34,556 nt of DNA from Lentisphaeraceae bacterium (GCA_021232515.1 JAJPOQ010000037.1:1-34556); one strand, 5' to 3'; counted from the stretch's first letter, positions 23,135 to 31,964 are shown. Notes: generated by a model not told the origin, from the sequence alone. A program made the numbers and translations.

Positions 23135-24934
23135 TCAGGTTTCCAACACTTCCTTAAAGCTTTCTAAGTGCTTAAACTTATTTTCTGGATCCGGATCAAC
23201 TATTACTGGCTCTACATGTTCTGAACACAATAATGTCTTGTAAGCTTGAGCTAACTCTTCATCTGAACCGTGAATCCACAAACCATTGCGCCCCATAATT
23301 GAAACCAATGGTAAGTAATTTAACAAATCGACCATATACTCAGGCTTATTGATCAAAGTCACAATCGGCAGATCAGGATACATATTCATCAATTGAAGCT
23401 GAACTTGGCCATCTAAGAGCCCTGGAACTATAACAAGTCCCCTCTCCTCAATTCCATCTAAAGCTTCATCATCAAAGTCCAAAATAGGAGCTTCATACGT
23501 CTCCCACTTAGAATCTTTTTGAACATCTACGCTAACTTTAAACTTATGATTGTAGTTATAACGGATTCCATCATTTACCGTCTCTTCCTTCTTTATGTTA
23601 TCCAAAGTTAAACTTAAACGTGGATTCGCATGAGCTAGAACCTTTAATTCAAAATCAAAATCCCAAAAGTGTTCTTTACCTTCAAAAAGTTTAGTAACTT
23701 CTTCACGGTAGTCTTTTTCTGTTAGGTCTTTTTTACTTAGTACATCTTTCAAAGACTTGGTTAGTGAAAGAAAATATTCCTTCTTTTTCGATAAGTCTTT
23801 TTCCTGATAATTAATCAAACCGTAGTTAAAAAAACCATTGCTCATCTTTATCAAAGCATCGAAGTCACAAGCACGTAAAACCGAACGAAGGATCTCACTT
23901 TCTTTTTCTTCACATATGTCTTTCTCTACGGTCGAAATAAAATCTAACGCTGAGTTTATGTCTGGCGTTATATCAGCTAAACTAAAACTAAAAGTGTATG
24001 GAGTTGAGGTCATTGACAGTTTTGAATCGTCTTCAAGGAAGGTAAGCTTAGGTATATTATCTAAAGCTTCCAATAATGAACGCACTGAGTACTCAAACTC
24101 TTGCTGATCTTCACAATTTAAAATAACCTCTTTGCAACCAAAGTGGGCTGCAACTGAAAGAGCTAAAAGTCTTGAGTCGCGGCCACTAGACCAACGGGAC
24201 TCAAAGTCGATAAACTCAACATGTTCTTTCTCTAAATCTAAGAAATTTGGACAAATACTCCAAAGAACATCGACAAAGCCCTGCACTAAAGCGGGTGAAG
24301 TTGTCACATCTGCAATAAGCGGCAAACCAGTTGTATCGTATTTAAAGTTTTTTGGACAAGTAGCTGTCCCGCTAGCAACCAATAGATCTGGAGTTACACC
24401 GTGATCTTTTAAACGATCGTATGCATTTGCTGGGGCAATAAGCATAACTTTATCTCGTAACTCTTTAAGCTGATTGATGAAAGATACATTTAGATCATTA
24501 TCCCAAAGAACAAACGCAGTCTTACCTTCGGCGATGTTCGCTAACTCACTAACTTTCCTACCTAAAAGCATTGAGGGGAAATTAATTAAGGCATTTTGAA
24601 GTTCTATTTCTTGGTAGAGTCGCTGATCTTCTATTTCTTCAATCTGCTTCTCTAAGTCGATGGATATTTCATTTTTAAACTTTTCATACTCATCCATTCC
24701 ATCTCTTAAAGAATCGATAACAAACTCAAACCCGGGATCTGAACTTTGAGTAAATATATTTTTTGAAAACTGCAGAACGCGTTCTCGTTCATGACAGAGA
24801 AAAGTCGGTAGATACCCCTTATATTCTGAGATATCTTCTGGATCTACTAAACAGCATGCCGTCTGGCAAGTATTTAGCTTTCCCATAAGCAGAGGATCTT
24901 TAGCCCCTACAAATATAGTTAGACAAACGCCCAT
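23135..24934 (-). CDS. Maf-like / DUF115 (MptE-like) protein, degenerate
   Basis: I recognise this 599-residue protein only tentatively. Its middle resembles the DUF115/Maf domain of motility accessory factors, which glycosylate flagellin with nonulosonic acids in Campylobacter, Aeromonas and relatives. GKTAFVLWDNDLNVSFINQL (about 140-160), DKVMLIAPANAYDRLKDHGVTPDLLVASG (about 163-191) and SSGRDSRLLALSVAAHFGCKEVILNCEDQ (about 252-280) follow the Maf order GxGPSL, iiavdtalk...gikPDfvvs, and lGc..iilvGqDla. However, the GxGPSL glycine motif is missing. The rest has coiled-coil-like acidic stretches and no signal or membrane segment. It lies 68 nt after the TPR-peptidase gene, possibly in one operon. 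A glycosyltransferase-related role is inference, helped by flagellar genes in the window. Confidence 0.5.
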   Translation of the reverse strand: MGVCLTIFVGAKDPLLMGKLNTCQTACCLVDPEDISEYKGYLPTFLCHERERVLQFSKNIFTQSSDPGFEFVIDSLRDGMDEYEKFKNEISIDLEKQIEEIEDQRLYQEIELQNALINFPSMLLGRKVSELANIAEGKTAFVLWDNDLNVSFINQLKELRDKVMLIAPANAYDRLKDHGVTPDLLVASGTATCPKNFKYDTTGLPLIADVTTSPALVQGFVDVLWSICPNFLDLEKEHVEFIDFESRWSSGRDSRLLALSVAAHFGCKEVILNCEDQQEFEYSVRSLLEALDNIPKLTFLEDDSKLSMTSTPYTFSFSLADITPDINSALDFISTVEKDICEEKESEILRSVLRACDFDALIKMSNGFFNYGLINYQEKDLSKKKEYFLSLTKSLKDVLSKKDLTEKDYREEVTKLFEGKEHFWDFDFELKVLAHANPRLSLTLDNIKKEETVNDGIRYNYNHKFKVSVDVQKDSKWETYEAPILDFDDEALDGIEERGLVIVPGLLDGQVQLQLMNMYPDLPIVTLINKPEYMVDLLNYLPLVSIMGRNGLWIHGSDEELAQAYKTLLCSEHVEPVIVDPDPENKFKHLESFKEVLET

Positions 24935-25002
24935 CGTTATTCCCTACTATGTTATCAATACCTCACCAAGGCGCACAGACCTTGCCAACCCCTATTGACT
25001 TT

Positions 25003-27852
25003 TTACTTGCTCTCTACATCAAAACTATCATCAGGATAAAATCTTTTCAACCTCTTCATCACATCTTCAGCTTTAACATCTTCTTTTTGAGTAAGATAAG
25101 ACTTGTGGAGTTTAAGTAGAGCATTCTTATTTCGCGGCTCCATTTCAACGGCAACTTCAAACTCACGAATCGCTTCTTCATACCTTTTAAGGTCGATTAG
25201 TGTATCTCCAAGCTTGATGTGTACATCAAATTCAAATGGGTAGATGTAGTTTGCTTCTAAAAAAGCTTTGGCTGCCTCTTCTTTCTTTTCGAACGTTAAA
25301 AGTTTATCCCCGAGTTTAACCCAACCATCAAAGTTCTTATTGTTATTCTTTGAATGCTCAATCAAAGTCTCAAGAGCCTTTTCTGGCTGTTCATGTTTAT
25401 CGTATAAATTAACGATTTTGTAGTAAATATTGTTTTGTGGTGACTCAACACGTGGATACTGCCTGAGAGCAGCTTTGTAGAAGTTTACGGCTTCCTCCCA
25501 CTTTGTCTCATCTTCTTCAACCATCATTGCCATAAAGTAGTTTGACACGTAATGGTTTGGCTCGAGTGAAAGGACCTTACCAAAATCAGCTTTTGCCTTT
25601 TCTTTATCTTCTGCATGGAAGTAAAGCATGGCACTCATATTTAATGCTCTAGTCATTTTAGGATTGGTTTTCAAAATCTTATCAACCAACTTTCTGGATT
25701 CATCGCGTTTTCCTTGACGAATATAAGCTGCGGCTAAATCTAATTGTTTATCTACTGGTAGACCGAATGAATTATTCTTACTTTCAAGCTCGACTATTTC
25801 ATGATCTTGTAGTGGTGTAGTGAGAGGAATCTGGCTAATATAAGCATCCAAGTAAACTTTCACTTCTTTATTAATCTCGGAAAGGCTTTTGCCTATTGCT
25901 TCTGTGACAGCAACTTCATTTGATTTACCTTCTTTAAAAAGCTCAAGCATCTTTGTGAGGGCTTCAAAGCCATACTTGTCATTTACATATTTACAGATCA
26001 AAGAAGCGTGATAGTAACTGACACCAATTTGATTTGGATAACTTTGCTGACTAAAGCCACTGTTAATATCCTCAATTGGTAAAAGACGGCCATTTTTCCA
26101 AGCCCACTGTAACTGACGATCTACTTCACTTTGAGGGTCTTCTTCTTCCCAAGTACTAATTCCTTCTGTCAACCACCTAGGAACATAGTAAGAGCTTTTC
26201 TGAAGTGTTAACACGTGAACAAACTCATGCTCAAAAACGCGTTTCCAGTGAAACTTCATCTGATCATTACCTTTGCCAATAATTGGCGATGGCATAGTTA
26301 TTATCTGTCCAAAACAAGCTCCCAATGCACCCAAACCTGGCAAGCCCACCGTTCTTGCAGAGAAGTCGTTGTGACGATCAAACATGAGAAGAAGAATCTT
26401 GCCGTCATACTCTTTTGGGCCTACTGGCTCTATGCCGTACTTTTTGGTGTATTTTTCATAAGCTTCTTCGACAACATCTTTGAGATAAGGGTACATGATA
26501 TTGCTCTCTGAACGATGAAGCTTTATTACAAAGTGCTCTGTCTCAAACTGGACAAACTCTTTTTTCTTAAAGTCTCTATCCAACAAAACCAAAATGTTTC
26601 GAGCCCAGATATTGAAACCATTTAAAGCAAAAGCTCTATCCAGAATTTTATAACCCTCAGTTTCTTCTCCCAAACGAAGTAAATTCATTCCTGAAATAAA
26701 ATAACCTTCCCAATCTCGAGAGTTGTTTTCTATAGCTTTACTTGCCCATTCAACAGCTTCAGGGAATTGTCTTAAGTCTTCACAAGATTGAGCAATCGCT
26801 AGATAAACTTTGCTATATTTGGGATTGATCTCTAATATCTTTTTAATAAGTTCATCGCGCTTCTCAAATTGAGTTTCCTGATGATACGAGGCAGCTAAAA
26901 GCGAAAGTATCTTTAAATCCTTAGGGTTTGATTCCAAACCATGCTCTAGAACTCGCTTTGACTCTCTCTTTTGGTCATCCACCAAGTATATTTGCGACAT
27001 GAGCTGAAGTGCTTCACTGCTATTTGGATTTACCTCTAAAGCCTCTGCAACTAACTCACGTGCTTTTTGATAGTCGCCTTTCTCCATCAACACATTTGCC
27101 AAAGCCGCTTTAGCTTCTGCATGGTTGGAATTTACTTTTAATCCTTTAGTCAGTTCTTCTAAGGCATAGTTCCACTCATACTTTTCAGAACAGTGCTTAC
27201 CTGCCCATACATATATGTCTGTTTCTTTCGGGGCCTTTTTATAAGCTCTCTGAAACATAATGTAAGCTTTTTGAGGGCTTCTCATTCTTATACAAAGCCC
27301 GAGAAGTCCGTTGTTATAGGCATCGCCCTCGCGACCAGACTTACTCTTGAAGTACATCTTTTTTACGCTCGACCAAACTTTATTGTCGAGATCTTTATTG
27401 CCCGTTAACTCGGCTACTTTGAAGAGTATGAATGTAAAGAGGTGGTTTTGTGGTTTTTCTGCAATCTGAGCTTCTGCTATTTTTTGAGCTTCATCATAAG
27501 CCCCAGTCTTGATTAAAACTAAGCAGTGTTGATAAATAGTGAAATCGTCAGTCAATTTTGAAGACTTTATAAACTCAAGCGCTTCTTTGTATTGACCAGT
27601 TTCTAATTGATACTTCAACTTTATTTTTTGAAACTCAGGCTTCTGAATAACGTCTTTTTCCGCCTTCACCAATTCTTCTATACCAGAATGAACTCGCTTA
27701 TAGTCTCCACTTTGAAGGCTTCCTGTCAGTTCTTCTAAAGTAATTACCTTTTTAGGCTTCTTTTGTGCCCCTTTTTCAAGATCAAATATATCATCCTGAG
27801 CCGTAAGGTTTCCAAAGGTAAATAATAAAAGTGTAAGTAGTAAAAGTTTCAT
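25003..27852 (-). CDS. Exported TPR protein with a gluzincin-type zinc peptidase domain (peptidase MA-like)
   Basis: The 949-residue product starts with a clear Sec signal (MKLLLLTLLLFTFGNLTAQ). TPR-like repeats fill about 45-420 and again about 690-940 (for example EAKAALANVLMEKGDYQKAR, YEEAIREFEVAVEMEPRNKN). Between them, about 430-680, is a metallopeptidase-like domain with the zinc motif HEFVH (542-546), a further Glu563 in RWLTEGIS, and FETEHFVIKL at its start, as in the peptidase MA-like/DUF1570 group. HExxH plus a Glu about 17 residues on is the gluzincin pattern, so the site looks intact. It is likely periplasmic or surface-located. Substrate is unknown; TPR proteins of this type may act in protein processing or complex assembly. 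AGGG precedes the ATG. Confidence 0.83.
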   Translation of the reverse strand: MKLLLLTLLLFTFGNLTAQDDIFDLEKGAQKKPKKVITLEELTGSLQSGDYKRVHSGIEELVKAEKDVIQKPEFQKIKLKYQLETGQYKEALEFIKSSKLTDDFTIYQHCLVLIKTGAYDEAQKIAEAQIAEKPQNHLFTFILFKVAELTGNKDLDNKVWSSVKKMYFKSKSGREGDAYNNGLLGLCIRMRSPQKAYIMFQRAYKKAPKETDIYVWAGKHCSEKYEWNYALEELTKGLKVNSNHAEAKAALANVLMEKGDYQKARELVAEALEVNPNSSEALQLMSQIYLVDDQKRESKRVLEHGLESNPKDLKILSLLAASYHQETQFEKRDELIKKILEINPKYSKVYLAIAQSCEDLRQFPEAVEWASKAIENNSRDWEGYFISGMNLLRLGEETEGYKILDRAFALNGFNIWARNILVLLDRDFKKKEFVQFETEHFVIKLHRSESNIMYPYLKDVVEEAYEKYTKKYGIEPVGPKEYDGKILLLMFDRHNDFSARTVGLPGLGALGACFGQIITMPSPIIGKGNDQMKFHWKRVFEHEFVHVLTLQKSSYYVPRWLTEGISTWEEEDPQSEVDRQLQWAWKNGRLLPIEDINSGFSQQSYPNQIGVSYYHASLICKYVNDKYGFEALTKMLELFKEGKSNEVAVTEAIGKSLSEINKEVKVYLDAYISQIPLTTPLQDHEIVELESKNNSFGLPVDKQLDLAAAYIRQGKRDESRKLVDKILKTNPKMTRALNMSAMLYFHAEDKEKAKADFGKVLSLEPNHYVSNYFMAMMVEEDETKWEEAVNFYKAALRQYPRVESPQNNIYYKIVNLYDKHEQPEKALETLIEHSKNNNKNFDGWVKLGDKLLTFEKKEEAAKAFLEANYIYPFEFDVHIKLGDTLIDLKRYEEAIREFEVAVEMEPRNKNALLKLHKSYLTQKEDVKAEDVMKRLKRFYPDDSFDVESK

Positions 27853-27956
27853 GAGTGTCCCTGTAAAAAATCTGTGTAATTCAAATCTTAATAAATATTG
27901 AACTAAATTGCCGGTTTTACATCAGTTAACTTTGAAACTTTTACAATTACTCAAGT

Positions 27957-29333
27957 TCATGCAATAGGAAGACTTGCCGCGGCAACTGCTTGACCATGCC
28001 GCTTATCGCTCTCACTTGGTGTGCGCAGCTCTATTTTCTCTGACAATTCTGGATACTCAATATCCAAAACTTCTTTAGCATGCTTCAGTATATCTTCGCC
28101 GCCTTGACCAGAAGTCACACGACCTAAAATCAGCAGCTTAGAAATATCATAAAAATCTGCAAAATGAGCGATGGTATAACCAAAGTAAGTACCAATTGTC
28201 TGGTATATCTTTGCGGCGCGCTTATCTCCAGCTTCCATCAATTTTTGAACTTCTACAAGTTTTTCAGGTTTCCCCATTTCTTCTGGGATCTCAGTAATAC
28301 CGGCTTTGAGAATAAGACGAGACACTGCCTGCTGTGAGAAGTACTGAACACCACAGCCTATATCTCCCGACCATTCATCTGCAGGGGCATTTTCGTTGAA
28401 ATCTACCGGCACAAAAGCTAATTCATTTAGCCAAGGAGTAATTGAACCATTTGCCGTTACATAACCAGCAGCTAAACTTGTCCCCATAGAAATGCCTAAA
28501 ACCGCTCCAGACTCTAAAGACATAGAACCTGCAAGTGCTGTCACTTCGCCATCGTTAACAACTTCAAATGGCACATCCCACTCTTCCTGAAGTCTAAAGA
28601 AAATTCGTTGAATCTTGTTTTTAAAATCATTATCAGAAATCCCTCTAAATAGAGATGCTGCTCTAACTTCATTTTGAATATATACACCAGCTGCAGAACC
28701 GCCGATAGCGTCAACTCTTGGTAAATGTTTTGCCGCTCTTTCAAGAGAGTCTTTTATACCTTCATAGTGGTAGTCTGGATTCGATTCAAAATATGGATCC
28801 CAAGCTATTTCTTCGGAATAAACAACTTTACCGTCGATAACAGCTGCACACTTACGGTCACTACCACCTAAGTCGAAACCTATACGGCAACCTGAAAGGT
28901 GCCTTCCCAAGTCATTTGTGCTTTGTTTCATCGCTGGTATTTCATCACAAGCGATAAACTCAAAAGAGCCGCCATAAATTTTGTGACCTAGGAAGTCATT
29001 ATCAAAAGAGCGCGCACCCGACTCAGAATAAATTTTACTAAGATCACCTACCAACTCATCGCTTCCTTGAATGTAAATCTTACGACCACCTTTCATCCAG
29101 AGAAGAAACTTTAGAAGTCTTTCTGTAGCTTTGATATTTAAGTCTTTATAGTTTTCATAGTCATCAAGAATTTTAAATGAATGAGTAAACACAAAGCCAT
29201 CTTCTTGCGCTAAGGCTATATGAACTTCACGACCACCTTTTTCTTCAATCAAAGCATTGTACGCTTCATACCATTTCTTAGCTGGAATAAAGTCTGCATC
29301 CAGAACCGGGATTACTTTTGTATCTATTTTCAT
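27957..29333 (-). CDS. ROK-family (sugar kinase fold) protein with an N-terminal extension
   Basis: A 458-residue protein whose C-terminal two thirds (about 148-455) is a ROK/hexokinase-fold domain: phosphate-1 loop RIGFDLGGSDRKCAAV, GGSAAGVYI, EVVNDGEVTALAG with the catalytic-type Asp, and phosphate-2 GISMGTSLAAGYV. The usual ROK zinc motif (CxCGxxGCxE) is absent, and GDIGCGVQYFS stands near its place. An extra domain of about 145 residues precedes it and has no match that I recognise. I chose the ATG at 29333; a TTG at 29345 would add four residues. It is divergent from a ROK regulator and shares a 9-bp inverted repeat with it. A sugar kinase is likely, but the substrate is unknown. Confidence 0.8.
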   Translation of the reverse strand: MKIDTKVIPVLDADFIPAKKWYEAYNALIEEKGGREVHIALAQEDGFVFTHSFKILDDYENYKDLNIKATERLLKFLLWMKGGRKIYIQGSDELVGDLSKIYSESGARSFDNDFLGHKIYGGSFEFIACDEIPAMKQSTNDLGRHLSGCRIGFDLGGSDRKCAAVIDGKVVYSEEIAWDPYFESNPDYHYEGIKDSLERAAKHLPRVDAIGGSAAGVYIQNEVRAASLFRGISDNDFKNKIQRIFFRLQEEWDVPFEVVNDGEVTALAGSMSLESGAVLGISMGTSLAAGYVTANGSITPWLNELAFVPVDFNENAPADEWSGDIGCGVQYFSQQAVSRLILKAGITEIPEEMGKPEKLVEVQKLMEAGDKRAAKIYQTIGTYFGYTIAHFADFYDISKLLILGRVTSGQGGEDILKHAKEVLDIEYPELSEKIELRTPSESDKRHGQAVAAASLPIA

Positions 29334-29359
29334 CTTAAGCACCAAACTCTTTAAAATTG

Positions 29360-29389
29360 TTTATTTAACATATATGGTACTTAAATAAA
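29360..29389. promoter_or_regulatory. Inverted repeat operator candidate between the two ROK genes
   Basis: TTTATTTAA (29360-29368) and its exact reverse complement TTAAATAAA (29381-29389) are separated by 12 nt, so the centres are 21 bp (two helical turns) apart. NagC/Mlc-type ROK repressors bind AT-rich sites with TTATTT/AAATAA arms, although with shorter spacing. It is the natural candidate for autoregulation and control of the divergent kinase-like gene. Confidence 0.55.
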
Positions 29390-29416
29390 ATCCAAGCACT
29401 TTCATAAATAAAAAAA

Positions 29417-30577
29417 ATGATTAATATATTCCTCATGAAAATAGAATATACTCACTCAGAACAAACGCGCAAAAGGGCTGAAAATAGATATGCTATTTTA
29501 AGAACCCTTCAAACTGTGCAACCAATGAAAAGAACTGAGGTTGCCGACTACTGTCAAATTCGCAAATCAAGCGTGACTAGCCTAGTTGAAGAACTTATGG
29601 AAAAGAAGTGGATTCGCCTAGAGGATATTGAACGCCCTCGTAGCCCACTTCATATGAACGAAAACTATTGGCAAATCGTCAGTCTACAACTCCACCCGAA
29701 CAAAATCATCGCTGCACACATAGATCTGCAAGGAACCCCAAACAACGTCCAGACCATCACCGACCTCGATCTAAGTACTCGAGAAAATTATATAGAGTCT
29801 ATTCTTAAGGTCACAAAGAAGTTTGTAAAGAGTTCCAAAAATCTATTTGGCATTGCCGTATCGACTCCCGGTATGGTTGATCCTGAAACAGGAAACTGTA
29901 TATCTGCACTTAATTTACCAGATTTTGAAAACATACCGATTAAAGATATTCTCTCCAGGGAATATTCTTGCCCGATTGTTATAGAAAATGATGTAAGAGC
30001 AAGTCTTTACTCCAACATCCTACTCAAAAATAGAAGTAATAAGATAGACTCCGCCCTATTTGTTGAAATAACTAGTGGTGTTGGTTCTACTCTTATGGTG
30101 AATGGAGCTCCTTATCCCGGTGCCCATGGAACTGCTGGCGAGATAGGTCACTTAGTTGTTGGAACTGAAGGAAGGCTTTGCCGTTGTGGTCAAAAAGACT
30201 GTTTGGAGACTTATACGAGTATTCCTGCTATTTGCCGTGAAATCAAAAAGCAATTAAACATAGACCTAAAGTCTGGTTATGAAATAGCTCAAGAAGCGAA
30301 GAATAATGCGGATATTGTCAAAGTTTTAGATGAAGCTTGTAGTCACCTTGCGGCACCATTAGCATCGATGATCTTTCTAACTGATCCTGAGGTCATGATT
30401 TTAGGTAACCAGTCTGAAGACTTTTACAAGCTTATGACTCCTGGTTTACTTAACTCCATCGCTAAGTATCAAAATGGACCTGCAGTGAGAAAGCTTGAGG
30501 TTGAGATTTCCTCTGAGTATAGCTCTCTTCGTGGTGTAGCTGCTTTATTGATGGATAAGATCTTTATAACGCCATAA
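29417..30577 (+). CDS. ROK family transcriptional regulator (NagC/XylR-type)
   Basis: The 386-residue product has an N-terminal winged helix-turn-helix (about 18-75; EVADYCQIRKSSVTSLVEEL) and a C-terminal ROK domain (about 85-380). ROK features: GIAVSTPGMVDPETG, VIENDVRASLYSN, ITSGVGSTLMVNG, GTAGEIGHL and the zinc-binding CRCGQKDCLE. It represses or activates in response to a sugar or sugar phosphate. An ATG at 29435 (residue 7, MKIEYTHSEQ) is an alternative start; neither has a clear Shine-Dalgarno sequence. It is divergent from the ROK kinase-like gene and ends directly at a strong terminator. Confidence 0.9.
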   Translation: MINIFLMKIEYTHSEQTRKRAENRYAILRTLQTVQPMKRTEVADYCQIRKSSVTSLVEELMEKKWIRLEDIERPRSPLHMNENYWQIVSLQLHPNKIIAAHIDLQGTPNNVQTITDLDLSTRENYIESILKVTKKFVKSSKNLFGIAVSTPGMVDPETGNCISALNLPDFENIPIKDILSREYSCPIVIENDVRASLYSNILLKNRSNKIDSALFVEITSGVGSTLMVNGAPYPGAHGTAGEIGHLVVGTEGRLCRCGQKDCLETYTSIPAICREIKKQLNIDLKSGYEIAQEAKNNADIVKVLDEACSHLAAPLASMIFLTDPEVMILGNQSEDFYKLMTPGLLNSIAKYQNGPAVRKLEVEISSEYSSLRGVAALLMDKIFITP

Positions 30578-30578
30578 A

Positions 30579-30606
30579 AAAAGCCGGAATTTTCATTCCG
30601 GCTTTA
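30579..30606. terminator. Bidirectional intrinsic terminator
   Basis: AAAGCCGGAAT (30580-30590) pairs perfectly with ATTCCGGCTTT (30595-30605) around the loop TTTC, flanked by A and T tracts. It ends the plus-strand ROK regulator gene (stop at 30577) and lies 7 nt after the stop of the minus-strand small basic peptide gene, so it serves both. Confidence 0.93.
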
Positions 30607-30612
30607 AAAAAT

Positions 30613-30708
30613 TTATTTTTTGATAGCAGCTTTGATCGCAGCTTTCTTTCTTTCTAGGTATCTTTTTCTCTTAGCTCTTTTAACTCTTGGTCTTAGTTGT
30701 TGACCCAT
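30613..30708 (-). CDS. 31-residue highly basic peptide (possible ribosome-associated protein)
   Basis: The reading frame starts MGQQLRPRVKRAKRKRYLER and ends in an Ala/Ile/Lys helix, IKAAIKK. Sixteen of 31 residues are Lys or Arg; one Glu is the only acidic residue. Evidence that it is a gene: an AGGAG ribosome binding site 6 nt before the ATG, a promoter (TTGGCA-17-TAGAAT) about 45 nt upstream, and a strong terminator 7 nt after the stop, so it is a complete single-gene unit. Size and composition recall tiny ribosomal or ribosome-bound proteins (bS22/Sra, bTHX, mS38/COX24-like), but I do not recognise a specific family. A nucleic-acid-binding role is inference. Confidence 0.78.
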   Translation of the reverse strand: MGQQLRPRVKRAKRKRYLERKKAAIKAAIKK

Positions 30709-30753
30709 AATAGACTCCTGAAAATTGAGTGTTATATATTTTAGAATGCGCCT

Positions 30754-30782
30754 ATTCTAGTGCTAAATAACTAGATTGCCAA
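30754..30782 (-). promoter_or_regulatory. Promoter of the small basic peptide gene
   Basis: On the minus strand TTGGCA (30782-30777) and TAGAAT (30759-30754) are separated by exactly 17 nt, about 45 nt upstream of the ATG at 30708. This is a good housekeeping-type match. Confidence 0.65.
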
Positions 30783-30925
30783 TGTTCTAGATAGAGAATG
30801 CTTCTTGTTTCTTAAAGAAATGTCACTTTTTCTAAGTCTTTCGCCATATTTTCTTGTATAAACACACACTGCTAAGTAAGATTTACCTTCTTTAAAACAC
30901 GATCATTCAAAAATGTAGGGACCGT

Positions 30926-31921
30926 ATGAAAATCACTCTAACCTTATTAACTGTACTTTTTCTTTGTTCATGTAAGTCAATAATTGGTAATTCCTCCGCT
31001 GATGTTGCAAATGAATTCATCGAGACTCTTTCTGAAAATGAGAAAAAGGTTGCAGTCATGGACTATGACAGCAAAGCTCGTCACAATTGGCACTTCTTTC
31101 CATTAGAAAGCAGAAAAGGTTTTAAGGTTAAGGACATGTCTCCTAAACAACAAGCACTAACTATCGAGTTACTGGGCCATTTATTATCAAAAATCGGTCT
31201 TGAAAGAGCACTCGCTGTTATGGATCTAGAAACGATTCTTTACAATCTCGAGAATAAAGCAGCTAAAAGAGACTCAAAGAAATACTATCTCACTCTTTTC
31301 GGCACACCTGGACATGGCTTTTGGGGTATTTCATACGAAGGTCATCACCTATCTCTAAACTTTGTAGTTAACGGTGAAGAACTCGTTAGTGCCACACCTC
31401 TCATGTACGGCGTCAATCCTGCAAAAGTTGTAGACTCTGCGGGAACTTCGGCAGCTTTAGGTTCACGTCTGCTCGCCAAACAGGAAGACCTTTCTCTGGA
31501 ATTATTTAACTCTCTCTCTGAAAGTCAAAAAGCTGTTGCCCTTGTAAGCTCTGAAGAGCCTCCTGCTATGGAAGGTTACAATGCAGCACCTGGTCCACGT
31601 CAAACAATTGGACTTTCAACTAAAATGCTGGACGCCCACCAGAAAGGCTTACTTGCAAAACTTCTCCACACATTCACCGAAAATGCTGATAGAGACTTTG
31701 CTTTAGAGGCTAACTATGAGTTTGTAAGAGAGTTTGATGAGATGTACTTCGCTTGGTACGGAAGAGATAAGCTCGAAACTGCTCATTCATTCAGAATTGA
31801 AGGTCCTGTCACTTACATCATTTTCCACAACTTCCAAAAAGATTCTTTAGGAAACATCAACCACATTCACTCTCTTTGGAGAAACAGAATCAAGGACTTT
31901 GGCTACAACATTAAAAAGTAG
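30926..31921 (+). CDS. DUF3500 lipoprotein
   Basis: The 331-residue product starts with a lipoprotein signal (MKITLTLLTVLFLCSCKS; lipobox LCSC, lipidated Cys16), so it is membrane-anchored. The rest matches the DUF3500 family, of unknown function: FIETLSENEKKVAVMDYDSKAR, WHFFP, RKGFKVKDMSPKQQALTIEL, YYLTLFGTPG, GFWGISYEGHHLSLNFVVNG and, near the end, FAWYGRDKLETAHSFRIEGP and the His-rich end HNFQKDSLGNINHIHSLWR. Length is a little short for the family. The ATG follows AGGG. The gene stands alone, with a terminator-bearing unit upstream and an inverted repeat downstream before pckA. Confidence 0.83.
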   Translation: MKITLTLLTVLFLCSCKSIIGNSSADVANEFIETLSENEKKVAVMDYDSKARHNWHFFPLESRKGFKVKDMSPKQQALTIELLGHLLSKIGLERALAVMDLETILYNLENKAAKRDSKKYYLTLFGTPGHGFWGISYEGHHLSLNFVVNGEELVSATPLMYGVNPAKVVDSAGTSAALGSRLLAKQEDLSLELFNSLSESQKAVALVSSEEPPAMEGYNAAPGPRQTIGLSTKMLDAHQKGLLAKLLHTFTENADRDFALEANYEFVREFDEMYFAWYGRDKLETAHSFRIEGPVTYIIFHNFQKDSLGNINHIHSLWRNRIKDFGYNIKK

Positions 31922-31927
31922 TACTTC

Positions 31928-31951
31928 ATTCACGTGAATTCTTTAATTCAC
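31928..31951. promoter_or_regulatory. Overlapping palindromes upstream of pckA
   Basis: ATTCACGTGAAT (31928-31939) is a perfect 12-bp palindrome, and GTGAATT (31934-31940) also pairs with AATTCAC (31945-31951) around CTTT. Three related half-sites therefore lie just upstream of a TATAAT box (31965-31970) and about 60-80 nt before pckA. The site could be an operator or a weak terminator of the DUF3500 gene; there is no T tract, so an operator is more likely. Confidence 0.45.
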
Positions 31952-31964
31952 TCTGGGTTTGTTT

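Noticed and set aside
24965..24990. CAAGG/CCTTG inverted repeat between the TPR-peptidase and Maf-like genes
   Set aside because: Five-bp arms with no T tract; too weak to call a terminator or operator.
29334..29345. TTG at 29345 as start of the ROK kinase-like gene
   Set aside because: It adds only four residues, and the purine-rich stretch is almost touching the TTG. The ATG at 29333 is preferred, though its ribosome binding site is also weak.
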